A DNA stretch of 64,000 nucleotides, taken from contig CM046845.1 in the NCBI GenBank assembly GCA_025618425.1, positions 32,428,277-32,492,276 of the forward strand, read 5' to 3'. Of this stretch, positions 45,901-56,742 are shown piece by piece. The position numbers and the translations under genes were made by a program. Every line of letters starts with the position of its first letter. Within the stretch, counting starts at the first letter, position 1. The stretch is from Heliocidaris tuberculata (taxonomy: Eukaryota; Echinodermata; Echinoidea; Camarodonta; Echinometridae). The notes under the pieces are model-generated. The model was not told the origin of the DNA and did not search any database. It saw only the letters and a list, made by a program, of their open reading frames with translations.

Positions 45901-48174
45901 TGCATGCTATACGACTACATTGCTACTATGTTGCAGTTCTCTTCCTTCCTCTTTCCTCCTAGTTCCCTCTCCTTTTTCTATCCCTCTCTTTTCTTCTAGT
46001 TATATTATACCTGTGTTCTCAGGCGTACCTGTTACAAGTGTAAGCTTAACCCTTTCAGGAGAGTGATTATTTATGGGCTAAATTGATCACATTTTGTTCT
46101 TCAAATTGGCAACAATAATATTTTTCTTTTAGTGCTACATGGTTCAAATAAGGTGTAATGTCTTTGAAAACAATATACATGGTTAGAAATTTGTTGAATA
46201 GTTGAAATAAATTGCCAATTTTGATGAAAAACAATGATTTTAAACCTCTCAATGTGTTGCCAATATAAGGATCTCAAAGCTTATTCTTGTTTTCAAAATT
46301 CCTGGCATCAAACGCAATATGGTCATGCAATAAAAATGGACATAGTGTGTGCAGAAAATTTTGCTCTTTCTACTCGTGCATCTGGTATATTTTTTAGAGC
46401 TCTGGATCAAAAGTTATTGAGCCCAACCACAAAATATGGTCAATTGTCTCGAAAGGGTTAATGGGATTCGCGCCTTCTTCCTTGTATCTGAAGTTATTTC
46501 ATTCTAAATATGTTACTTTATATTATATTTTACTATGTGAATAAATGTTAAATGCCCACAAAAACGATGGAAGAAAATAAATGTTAATTTGAATTTGAAT
46601 TTATATCGTAACTTAAAATCAATCGCAACTCTTATCTCTTATGGACACAGTTGCAATTAAATTTAAGTTGAGACCTATTCGAATCAATCTCAACTCTTTA
46701 TTAGACGGGGTCCAGGTATCTATTGGTGGAGAATGGTAAATGTGGATTTATATCTCGCCAAAGGACTCTAGTGCCGGGCTTGAAAGTCAAGTGAATAAAC
46801 TATTCTACAACGACACCTCCATCTGATAATCTCACTGTAAAAGAATGATCAGCAATAAGTTTATATCTTCAAGACTCCTATAGTACATTATTTATTGATT
46901 AAGTTATTAACGAAAATATCAGTGAAAATTTTACAAATAAATAGTACTGCATATAAAACAATAAAATCAGTATATTGCATACGCAGCATCCATGTTCCTG
47001 TGTAAGCTTACCTGCGATGAGTCGAGCCACGGCGAAAGTAAGAGCAGGCATGATGATGAACTGACAGAATAGACCAATCAGGATGCCATAAGGTCGTCGA
47101 ACTTTTTGCCAGATTGCTTTGAGATCCATACTCCCACCCATTGAGATGTAGCTGATCACGACCCATACCAGGAGTACGTAGATGTAGACTAACTGGAGAA
47201 GCTTGGGGATACGACGGACACCTACTCTCTGAGAACCAACCAAGAGGCTGTCCTCCGACCCTTCAGGTGTGAATAATATCTCCAATTCCTGCCAAGAAGT
47301 AATCATGAACATTGAAAAGTATTTGGCGAAGCTTTAGAAAGTTAGTGAGATGCATTGTTTAAAATCGCAGCTATCATAATGTAGCTAACAAAAGCTTGCC
47401 CTGCGTTGACTCGGCAGATCAGAGCGCCGGCAAGGAAAAGACGCTCCGCGTCTGAAATCTGCCTAGGTATACGTCGCATACGTGTCGTCATGATATATTC
47501 GTATAGGCCTACGGGGTCATCATAGCTCCAGATATGTTTCTATTTTTATTGTTATTCTTAACTAGTTTCGGGGATTTGTGATCTTTTCAGTATCAACTTT
47601 GACTATTTTGCTTTTGGTGAAATATGAGCTCAAATCTGTGAATTATAAGAAAAATCAATTTAAGGCATTAAACGTATGAATTAAACGTCAAACGTGTGTT
47701 GGTGGCGAGCTTGAATTCCAAATTTCAAGTGTTTTTTTTGTTGTTTGTTTTGTTTTTGCTTTTTTAACATTGCGACCTAACGACCGTTTTGATAAGCCAC
47801 ACATTATTTGACCATACTTTAATGAAAAAAGGAGAAATTAATATTACCTTGATAGATATCACTTTGCCAACGATAGCTGAGGAGATATTTTTTGGGTAGT
47901 TGCTGCCAACCGTCAGATTAAAGGTTATATCCGGGTACTTCAACTCAAAGTTACGAGGACTCGCTGACCGCAGAGACAAGATTCCATCGCGAGTAACATC
48001 CTCTATCGTCAGAGTAAAGTTGGTCTCGAGTCCTTCGTAAACGTAGACGTAGTCCTCGATGTAGCTGATGTTGACAGCGGTGTTAGATCCACATTGACCA
48101 TCTTGAGCACCAGCGATTTCCATCAACGCTGTCATCGTCAGCAGCGAGATGAGTATCAATGTGGAGGTCTTCAT
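42904..48174 (-). CDS. SLC10-family transporter, gene C (six exons, 483 aa)
   Basis: Minus-strand exons are 48174-47848, 47288-47012, 45610-45319, 44858-44744, 44239-43980 and 43084-42904. They sum to 1452 bp, all introns are GT-AG, and the joins are in frame. The start is an ATG with a signal peptide to ~residue 23, then QDGQCG and an N-glycosylated extracellular domain to ~140. The core has CPGGWLSN at 216-223, MTFFSSIMALGMMPLNL, and LETGVQN with E373/Q377. The tail (CRKQCDK, PDDIEPKI, ENAGF) parallels gene B's tail. Exons 3-5 have the same lengths as in gene B and the motif residue numbers coincide, so B and C are close paralogs. Its first intron sits at codon 109 rather than codon 141. 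Intron 2 carries a TTAA-flanked MITE. Predicted plasma-membrane sodium/organic-anion-type carrier; substrate not inferable. Confidence 0.93.
46046..46461. mobile_element. TTAA-flanked MITE, copy 2
   Basis: 416 bp, collinear with 15333-15745 at roughly 90% identity by eye, with the same TTAACCCTTTCAGGA ... GAAAGGGTTAA ends. It lies in intron 2 of gene C. Confidence 0.85.
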
Positions 48175-49651
48175 GTTCGGTCAATCTGCAAATAGATATG
48201 TGATTTATGATTTATCGTTAGTCTTTACATAGTCCATTTCAGGTCAGTTTGGTCAGTTTACTCAACTTTCAACAAACATACACGATATACAAAATACATA
48301 GGCACTGTGCACATAAAGCAAATAAACATAGTTTCATGGTAATGTAATGAAATATACATCGACGGAAATGCTTTGTAAGTGAAGGGACCTCAACAGAAGA
48401 ATCATATAATGATAGGAATGCATGGAGTATCAATGTTAGTGGTCACCTCGAATCGATAATAATATTAATGACCTTATATCATATGACTAGTAGTCGTTAT
48501 CGTTATCAGTTATCAGTCCTTATTTCGGATGTTCATTACATTTGATGATAATTATAGAGAAATTTATCAATTTGGAGAAGAAGAGGAATAACGATCAAGT
48601 GTATATTAAACGCGAGTGGGTAATCAGCCTAAGCCTCCCCTCCGAAATAAAGGATAAGAAGCAACCCCCCTCCCCCCCCCAAAAAAAAGCATAAGCACGT
48701 ACGGTATAGTACGGTATAGTAATAGCAACGGGGGAGTATGCGATATGTGGCCTTCAGTTAAATGGAAAAGGGGGGGGGGAGAGAGAGAGAGCTTGCAAAA
48801 GCTAGCAAATAGCTATGAAATATTTAAGTGCACATGATTGTCTTTCATTGTTTTCAAGGAACAATTTCATTTTTTGGCTCTTTTTTGCTTTAATCTCTTA
48901 TCCATTTTTTCTTCGAAACAATGCACAAAGAAAAAAAAAAGTAAATTGCCTCCAAAGTTTACTTTTTGGAGAATGTTTTTTACTCAGTATTTTTCTTTTC
49001 TTTTTGTTAACTCATGTTGTCCATAATGTTTTGGACTGATTTTAATAGCATCATAGCCTCAGTAGTATCATATTTTGAGTAACGTTATGTAAGGGTTAAT
49101 AAAAAGATATGATTCACTTTGATACAGATGACAATTGGGATGAAGGTAACCCCGCCAAAAATATTTGATGAAGGCGGTGTGTCGTGTTGTCGATTTAGCA
49201 AACATTTCAAATCAAACATGATTGCTTATTGTCTAGGCAGAGTTTGCCTGCCTAGACAAGAACATAGAAGATTGAGAAAACCAGTAAACATACGGCTAAG
49301 TGAAACTTTTTTGCAGAGATATTACGTAGGTGGGAAGTCTCACAATCTTAATAAGGTAGTCACATGGTTATCATGCTGTGATATTGAAACATAGTTCTAG
49401 TCGTTATCAAAATACAATTTAATCATCTATACATAATATAAATAGCAGGCCGCACCAAATTTATGATATTTGTTTCAAATAACTACTTACAATCTTACAT
49501 CAAGTGAATGTGATCTTGTTGAGCAGACAGGGAAAGCGATTGACGTTTGTATCTTACGATCGTAGCTAAATACTGTCGCCAAAATTTCACTATAAAGCCA
49601 ATTATTACTTGTTATTTGAAGAAAAAAAAAGGCAGACGAAATATGTAAACA
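48175..49651. other. Upstream flank of gene C
   Basis: No gene seen. It has a perfect 12-bp-arm hairpin at 49229-49259 (TTGTCTAGGCAG, 7-nt loop, complement) and short G and GA runs near 48770. Confidence 0.55.
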
Positions 49652-49659
49652 GATATAAG

Positions 49660-49723
49660 CAGTGGCGTAGATACGAACACACTTTCTATTGTTAGTGGAT
49701 AATTATGCGTGTCTACGCCCGTG
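49660..49723. mobile_element. 64-bp hAT-type micro-element
   Basis: Exact 8-bp duplication GATATAAG at 49652-49659 and 49724-49731 around only 64 bp. The left end CAGTGGCGTAGATAC and right end GTCTACGCCCGTG are inverted. Confidence 0.85.
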
Positions 49724-49731
49724 GATATAAG

Positions 49732-50531
49732 CATCGACATGTTTTGTAATTTATACTTAAAATTCGGCTCATACAACGCGTCCTTTCCAATGGGTGAGTA
49801 CCACTAGCGTAGCTGGGGGGGGGGCAGGGGGCAGACTGCCCCCTGACAACTTTTTCCTCAAAAAATTGAGTGCCCCTCCTTGTCGAACTGATAATTTAAA
49901 AAAAAATTGTGTTGTTGTTTGCCAGAGAATTATGGAGGAAAACTGAACCCCTTAAAAGCAGCCCCCCCCCCAACCTAGTGATTTTGGATGGCTGACAAAA
50001 AAATTGCCACACAACCCGTAGAAGGCCAAACAAGTCACTGATGCGGTCCTAACGTCAGCAAATGATGAGCCGGTCGTTAAATGAAAGCATGGACCGCGGA
50101 ACCAGGGGGAAGGGGGACTGTTGCCCCCAACTACCCCACACCTTTTTTTTTTTTTTAAGTATACACGTTGCATAATGCTTATGTGATAGAAAATGATATG
50201 CTTTTTCGGGTGCTCAGCCCCCTAAAAAAAAAAAAAAAAAGCAGCCCCTGGGAAGTATCCAAACTTGAAGTTATATAGACTCTTTTCACGTATTACAAAT
50301 GAAGTGGGTTTTTTTTGTTTTAATGTGTTTTACTGAATAAAAACAATCATATTACATGTATTTACATATGATTAATAAATGAAGCGTTTATGAGAGAGGT
50401 GTAGCGTGTGTCTAGTTATAGGGATGCTAGGTGGGTGCTGGTCTTATTAGATTGGTGAAATTAAAGAAGCAGCCTGTTCGAGTGGAGGATGTATGGGAAG
50501 GGATCCAACGATCTTCTTACAACCCCATTCT
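49732..50531. other. Intergenic with G/C-run hAT debris
   Basis: Fragments such as CACTAGCGTAGCTGGGG (49801), GGACCGCGGAACCAGGGG (50092) and GCAGCCCCTG (50241) resemble hAT ends, but no pair with matching duplications was found. Confidence 0.4.
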
Positions 50532-50700
50532 AAGTCTCTCTCCCTCGCTCTCACTCTCTCTCCTCTTTCTACCCTCTCTTTCTCTCTCTCTCTCTCTTCT
50601 TTCTTCGCCTGCTCTCTCCCTCTCGCTCTCTTTATCTCTCTCTCTCTTCTTTCTTCACTTCTTCTTATCTCTCTCCCTCTCTCTCTCACACACACACACT
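50532..50700. repeat. (CT)n tract
   Basis: About 155 bp of TCTC with CCCT variants, ending in (CA)n. ORFs are artefacts. Confidence 0.93.
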
Positions 50701-51382
50701 TTTTTCACTTTATTTCATTAGATTAAGAGACAAGTGCCCCTCTGCCACTTCTTCCTGGGGCTGCGCCATTTCTTTATGAAGTTCATTGGAGTGCATGAAT
50801 ATTCTATTTGTTCTCGCTGATTTACTTTTATATTCTGTGTAATAACTGACATGAATCCAAAATGTTGCATATTTACAGCGCAAACATTCACGTCATTACC
50901 CACTTCACTATGTAACATCATAGTCTATCATCGCTCAATATACTCTTATCGTCATTATATCCACAGCCGGATCTACATCTTTTTAAATGAAATCGACCGC
51001 CCCCTCCTCCTCGAAACATGAAATTATAGTTAACACTACCCAATTTAGAATATTTCGACCCAAAACCTTTCAGACAGTCATGGATCCATCTTTGACAGTT
51101 TCATTATGATTAAAATCTGCACTGTTCTCTTTTTCATTTAAACAGAAATTAATATGAACTTATGCAAAAGTTATTATTCTGACATTATACATGTAATTTT
51201 AGTACAAGCTACATTTTAGAACAGCCGTTTGTTGCAAGAAATATACTTCATCATTCAATTTGATTGAAGGCATACTCATTTGTGTTTATTTGGATAGAAG
51301 AGAGAATATATGTAGAGAGATAGCTCGAAAGGAATAACTGACTGTCATTTACTTATATAGAAAAATGTGAAATATAAGCTAG

Positions 51383-51474
51383 GGAGAGAGGAGAGAGAGA
51401 GAGAGAGAGAGAGGGAGAGATAGAGAGAGGGAGAGAGGGAGGGAGAGAGAAAGAGAGAGTGAGAGAAAGAGGGG
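51383..51474. repeat. (GA)n tract
   Basis: GA/GAGGGA microsatellite. Flanking 50701-52161 holds no supported gene. Confidence 0.92.
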
Positions 51475-52169
51475 ACAAAGAGGGGGGACGGATGTGAGAG
51501 TATTCGAGAATTTTGCAAATTGTCTCGATAAACATGAAATGAATTAGAAACACATCACACAAGAAAAATATACATCACAAATCCTTTAATACATTGCCTG
51601 AGTATCAGTAAATCTGAAAAGATTGATTTGGTAGTAGTGGCCGTACTTCCTTACCCATGACAAACTCAGACAATAATACGAAAATAAAAGTCTTTGTGAA
51701 ATAAGTACATTATAAGTAAGAAAAAATAAGTAACCCAGGTGTAAGCATTTACGTGCAAATACTGTTTATTCGCCATTTTGAAACATGTTCGAAAGAAATT
51801 AATGCAGCAACTGTGTTGAATATGATGAAAATGAGGAAGATTAATGTAAATGAAGATTAAAACGATTATCAAATACCTAAATGAAAAGGAGGGTTACATT
51901 GTGAATGGATTTCAAGTAAAATTAGAAGTGACGATAAGCAAATATTTGAAATCTTGTAGTATAAAACATAAATACAAAGTAATGACTGTGAAATTAGGTA
52001 GGATAAATTTTTGTTTTTCTGTGATGCAAATAGAACAAAACATAAGACAAGGGAAAGTGGAAATGAGAGACTGCGGAGTAAAACTTTTCGTAAATGAATA
52101 CAAACAATATTATTTAAAATTAGAAATAATTTTTTTAAAAGATGAATCGCAAGAGAACAGAATGATTAC

Positions 52170-53941
52170 CAATGCTGTAGGACTCGAGTCCGGACTCGGA
52201 CTCGAGACCGGTCTCGAGTCCCTATTTCTCGAGACTCGGACTCGGACTCGGACTCGAGCCACAAGGACTCGGTCTCGGACTTGGACTTGACCAATGGTGA
52301 CTCGTGACTCGGGCGAAAATCGGGCCGAGACCGGCATAGAGACCGGTAATTTTTTCCGTTTTCCGCTTTTAATTTTAGCTCAAAAACTTACCCAAAGGCA
52401 CGCAAAACCCCCCGCTATTTTCGCGCACCTTTCTCGATTGAGCGGTATTTTGAACATGAACTTAACATCGATCGCCGTAACCGTACGAGAATGTGCCCAA
52501 ATAGATTAGTTGTTTTATGCTCGTATACACTCGTTTTACAAGTATGACACAGACAAGTATTGAAATTGATGTTAGCCATTTGGAGATGGATTAATCTATA
52601 ACACACGTTTCCCCATAGACTCCAGCCTGGGATATCTTGCAATGTGGGCAGTCTCAAACAGATTACTATTCCAGCATTTCAAGCCAGTATTATGAACTAT
52701 ACAGTTTTGATCTTCTATCTTTTTACTTGCAACCTATGTTCCTGTGTCAAAAAGTCAAAGAAATCAATTTATAATTTTTGGCAGCGTCAGACGATTTAAT
52801 TACGGTTTAACAATTACTTTCGTTTTACTTGAGTCACTTAGTCATGTAGTCAGTTCCCAAAATGAATGTTAATGTTGCACTTGTATTACAAGTCATTAAG
52901 CCAGTTTAATGAGCTGATATATCTACAAGGGTTTTATTAGGGTTTGACGATTCACCTTTTTATTACTTTAATCTGTTATTTTATTGATAAGATTGACCTA
53001 CTGCATGATTGGTGTTCTAGGTGAAATATTCCCCCCCCCCTCTTTTTTTTTTCCATTTCAGTTGGAAACTTTCTTGTCTATTATATGGTTTTAATGGCAT
53101 TCAACCTATTATTTTTGTGTTCTGTTTACTTATAATTGATATGTTGATAGAATTTTGTTTTCTAAAAAGATAAAATTACAGGCCTTTGAAATGGACAAAA
53201 TATTAATTTGTGTATCTTTTTTTCGTTGAGGTATGACAGATACAATACAGTCAACTCTCTATAATAACTGTGGATACAAGCAAAATACTTGGCCTGATAA
53301 GGCTTGTTCACATATGAGCCATTTGTCAACGAGACATGTACCTTGACACCAAAGAGTGCATGTTCACTTTAGTCAATAAAACTTCTTAAATTCTACCAGT
53401 ACACCAAACCATCACCGAAAATCTAACCATAGACATTTATCTCAACATTTCCAATTCAGTTTTCTTACCTCCTGTCAGAATTTTTAGTGTTAATAGCTGG
53501 AAATCTTACTGAACTTAATATTCTTAAGCACCAAACGACATGTCACGGCGACAAATCACTCATTTGTGAGCAAGCCTTTTTACAACTATTTAAAAATAGT
53601 TGTCCGCATTCGAACTAAGAAAAGTTACAATAAACTAAATTCTCTGACAAATGGAAGATTCAATGAACCAGAAACTATTTATGTTATAGAGAGTTCACAG
53701 TAAGGCATGTATCATAATATAAATAATGTGACGTAAAACAAAAAAGCAATTTAAGATGTTCCCATCGGGACTCGGACTCGGACTCGGACTCGGACTCGGA
53801 CTCGGATGTCCAGGACTCGGTACTCGGACTCCAGGGACTCGGACTCGGACTCGGACTCGGATGTCCAGGACTCGGGACTCGGACTCCAGGGACTCGGACT
53901 CGGACTCGGACTCGGATGGGATGGACTCGACTACAGCACTG
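52170..53941. mobile_element. Non-autonomous hAT-type element with GGACTC subterminal arrays
   Basis: Exact 8-bp duplication ATGATTAC at 52162-52169 and 53942-53949. The left end CAATGCTGTAG and right end (CAGTGCTGTAG on the other strand) are inverted. Hexamer arrays of GGACTC/GACTCG occupy both ends (52180-52315 and 53767-53932). The 1.4-kb interior has no transposase frame. Confidence 0.9.
53767..53932. repeat. (GGACTC)n hexamer array
   Basis: Right subterminal array of the hAT element. A shorter, more varied array of the same motif is at 52180-52315. Confidence 0.9.
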
Positions 53942-53949
53942 ATGATTAC

Positions 53950-54858
53950 CCATACATGTTTCATCATCCCTTTCCTTAAGAATGTGATTATTTTTAAAGA
54001 GACAAAGTGCAATAAACATTTTTCCCAAGTTGCATTTTCAATGACTGTCTGAGGTCTTGTGAAACAAATTTGTGATTTTGCGCTTTATACTGAAAATTGT
54101 AGTCTATGGAATATTCATTATGAATAATATCAGAGCATAGAGGGTCAGTCAACATTATGTTCAAGTGATGTTTAAAATATTCAATTTATAAGAAGACATA
54201 TATTTATCATACTGTTGTTTTCTTCGAATTGAAGTAGTAATGGTTTATTTCACGCCACAATCAAATTTACTTTGCAACATCTTTTAGTAAATGAAATTAG
54301 TTAAATTGGGTATAGAGCTTTCATTAAACTTTTCAGAATGCTTATCAGAAAGTTAACGGTAAGAGATTTTTTTTTTTAGAGTGTTAAAAGAGAAATTCGC
54401 CTCTTATGTATTTCTTTGTTTTTCTCAATGCGTCCCGAAAACTCGGTAAAGGCACTTTAGGTGAAATGATTAAAATGTCCTCATTTCATTTTTGAGATAT
54501 ACTTATATTTCTCATGGTGTGTGTTTTCTTTGGTTATCTTGAAGTTCAAAGCACTCATGAAGGATATATGATAGCCCTTCAAAATAGTACCTTAAATGGA
54601 ATTATGAATATTGCTCTAATTTTGCATGTTAATATGTTATATAGTATTATGAAATAGTCAAGCGTCCTTGTTAATGTGATTTATTCAAACTCATATAGTA
54701 GATTCAGATTTCACCATAGTATTACAGAGATTGTTTTAAATAATAAAACAATTGACAACTTTGGCCGAAGCATCCCTTTACAAGTTGATGAAAGATAATT
54801 TTAAAAATGGGATTTCTCAAAACAGTCTCCTCATAGGGGACGTCTACCCCGATATTAT
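53950..54858. other. Intergenic, no gene seen
   Basis: AT-rich. The last ~25 bp (GGGGACGTCTACCCCGATAT) resemble the outer end of the TTAAAGGG MITE family; see findings. Confidence 0.4.
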
Positions 54859-55982
54859 TTATTTATCTATTTATTTTGTTTTATTTATTTTATACTGCAG
54901 GGTTGGCCTGTTCAGTTTTATAAAACTGCTTTACAAAGGCGCCCTGCAGTTTGACAAACATCATTCTACATGAAGATGCAAAATACATAACAATTAGGTA
55001 ACATTATAAACTACTAACAACAAATATTGAGAGTGGATAAATGGTAATCTAAAAGATAGATACATGGATAGCACTATTACAATTCTATTGCATCAAGATG
55101 TAAGGCTTTGCATAGTTTTTTAAATGTAAACAGGGAAGTACAAGTTTGAACATTTACAGGGAGTCCGTTAAACAAACTGGCCCCGACATATGCAAAGGAT
55201 TTTCTTTTACATTCTGTCCTTGCGTGGGGAAGTTGGAGGGGGCATTTTAAAGAATAACGTGTCCTATAATTTACGGTTCGTTTACATATCAATGATTCTA
55301 GATAAGTCGGTATTAGATTATTTAGTATTTTAAAAACAAGAACACAATATTGATATTTCATACGCTGTTCAACTGATTGCCATTTCAGTGTGTGTAACAA
55401 GGAACGTTGCGATGTATGATAATCTTTATTCAAAATCATTCTGGCATATTTATTTTGGAGTTTTTGTATCTTATCCATATGGATTTTTGCACAGCTTCCC
55501 CAAGATGTACCACAGTAATCAATATAAGGTAGAATCATAGCAAAATACAGATTTTTCATAATTTTAAATGACAGTAAATGCTTAATCCTCCGTATACAAC
55601 CTATTGCCCGAGATATTTTACAAACAATAGTAGAAACATGTTCACACCAAGTCAAACCGGAGTCGAGCATAACACCCAAGTATTTGATCTTCTTTACATT
55701 TTCTAAAGGTAAGTTTCTGAATTTTATTGACAAAACATCATCTCCCATTTTTTCTTATGACCAAATGCCATGACCTTCGTCTTCCGTGGGTGTAAATGCA
55801 TATTATTCAAGTCTAACCATCTGCATATTGTATCGAAATCATCTTGCAAGTATTTCTGTACATCCTTTATTGTTTCTCTATGATTAAAACTGGCTGTATC
55901 ATCAGCATAAAGAGACATTTTAGAATTGAAATGCAAATTTACATTACACATGTCATTAATAAAAAGACAAAATATCAACTTG
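54859..55982 (-). mobile_element. 5'-truncated LINE (CR1/L2/Jockey-like)
   Basis: The minus strand shows the end of a reverse transcriptase: LYADDT near 55910, RKTKVMAFG, then after a frameshift near 55740 the segment 55748-55077 with KYLGVMLDSGLTW and ILPYIDYCGTSWG. The 3' end has a short hairpin (ACTGCAGGG/CCCTGCAGT at 54894-54902 and 54942-54950) and an AAAT-rich tail at ~54855-54893. The 5' border abuts a palindromic repeat at ~55982. Confidence 0.88.
55077..55748 (-). pseudogene. C-terminal LINE reverse transcriptase fragment
   Basis: 223 open codons covering the region after the RT active site (KIKYLGVMLD, ILPYIDYCGTSWGS, KIQKLQNKYARMIL). The active-site part is in another frame upstream (55740-55975). 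It is a fragment of the truncated LINE. Confidence 0.85.
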
Positions 55983-56490
55983 ATTTTAAAAGAAGCAGAA
56001 AAATTAAACAGATCAATGAAAGTTTTGAGCAATATCCGAAAAGAAATAAGAAAGTAATGTATTTTTGAAGTTGTTATTCATCAAACACAAATTGGCAACT
56101 CCGTGACGTATCTTGCGAGCTCCTCTCCCATTTTCCCTGTACTGAAAACAAAAAATCATATCAATTTTCTCTAAAGAAAATATTTTATCATAAATGCACC
56201 CAAAATATAATAATTTAACTTATGCTTTTACACAAAACCGGTACGATAAAATCTATTCCCTCATCAAATCAAAGAAAATGAAAATTTATGATTTTTTTTT
56301 GTGTACGGAGCAAATGGGAGAGGAGCTCGCAAGATACGTCACGGAGTTACCAATTTGTGTTTGATTGATTACAACTTTAAAACTTTCATAACTTCTTATC
56401 GTATATTGCTCAAACTTTTATTGATATGTTTCTTTAATGTTTCTGCTTCTTTTTAAAACAACTTAATATCAGGGTGGAATTTCCCTTTAA
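55982..56490. mobile_element. Palindromic MITE, TTAAAGGG family, copy 1
   Basis: The left arm (GAGCTCCTCTCCCATTT near 56118) is the inverse of the right arm (AAATGGGAGAGGAGCTCG near 56313). Matches extend outward to 56490, where the right end is GGAATTTCCCTTTAA. The left terminus is missing at the junction with the truncated LINE. Confidence 0.82.
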
Positions 56491-56742
56491 CACGAACATA
56501 GTAATTTCAAGGAATTCTATATGATAAGCAGCTAACCATCCAATGTCATGAGCTCGGTGATAGGTGGGAAAGGTGACAAATTGCTCTATCTCCAATATGC
56601 CTAATGGACATTTATTGACACATTAACCAATCTGTCTGCACATCAAATAGTTTGTTAGAAATGTGAGCGTAACACTTCTATTCAATTTCTCGGTACATTC
56701 GATTGGGCAGGTCTAGTCTCATTTTCATCCACACAGAATCAA

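Noticed and set aside
51850..52290. 146-codon plus-strand frame
   Set aside because: A/T-rich, runs across the left border of the hAT element into the GGACTC array, no domain or homology seen.
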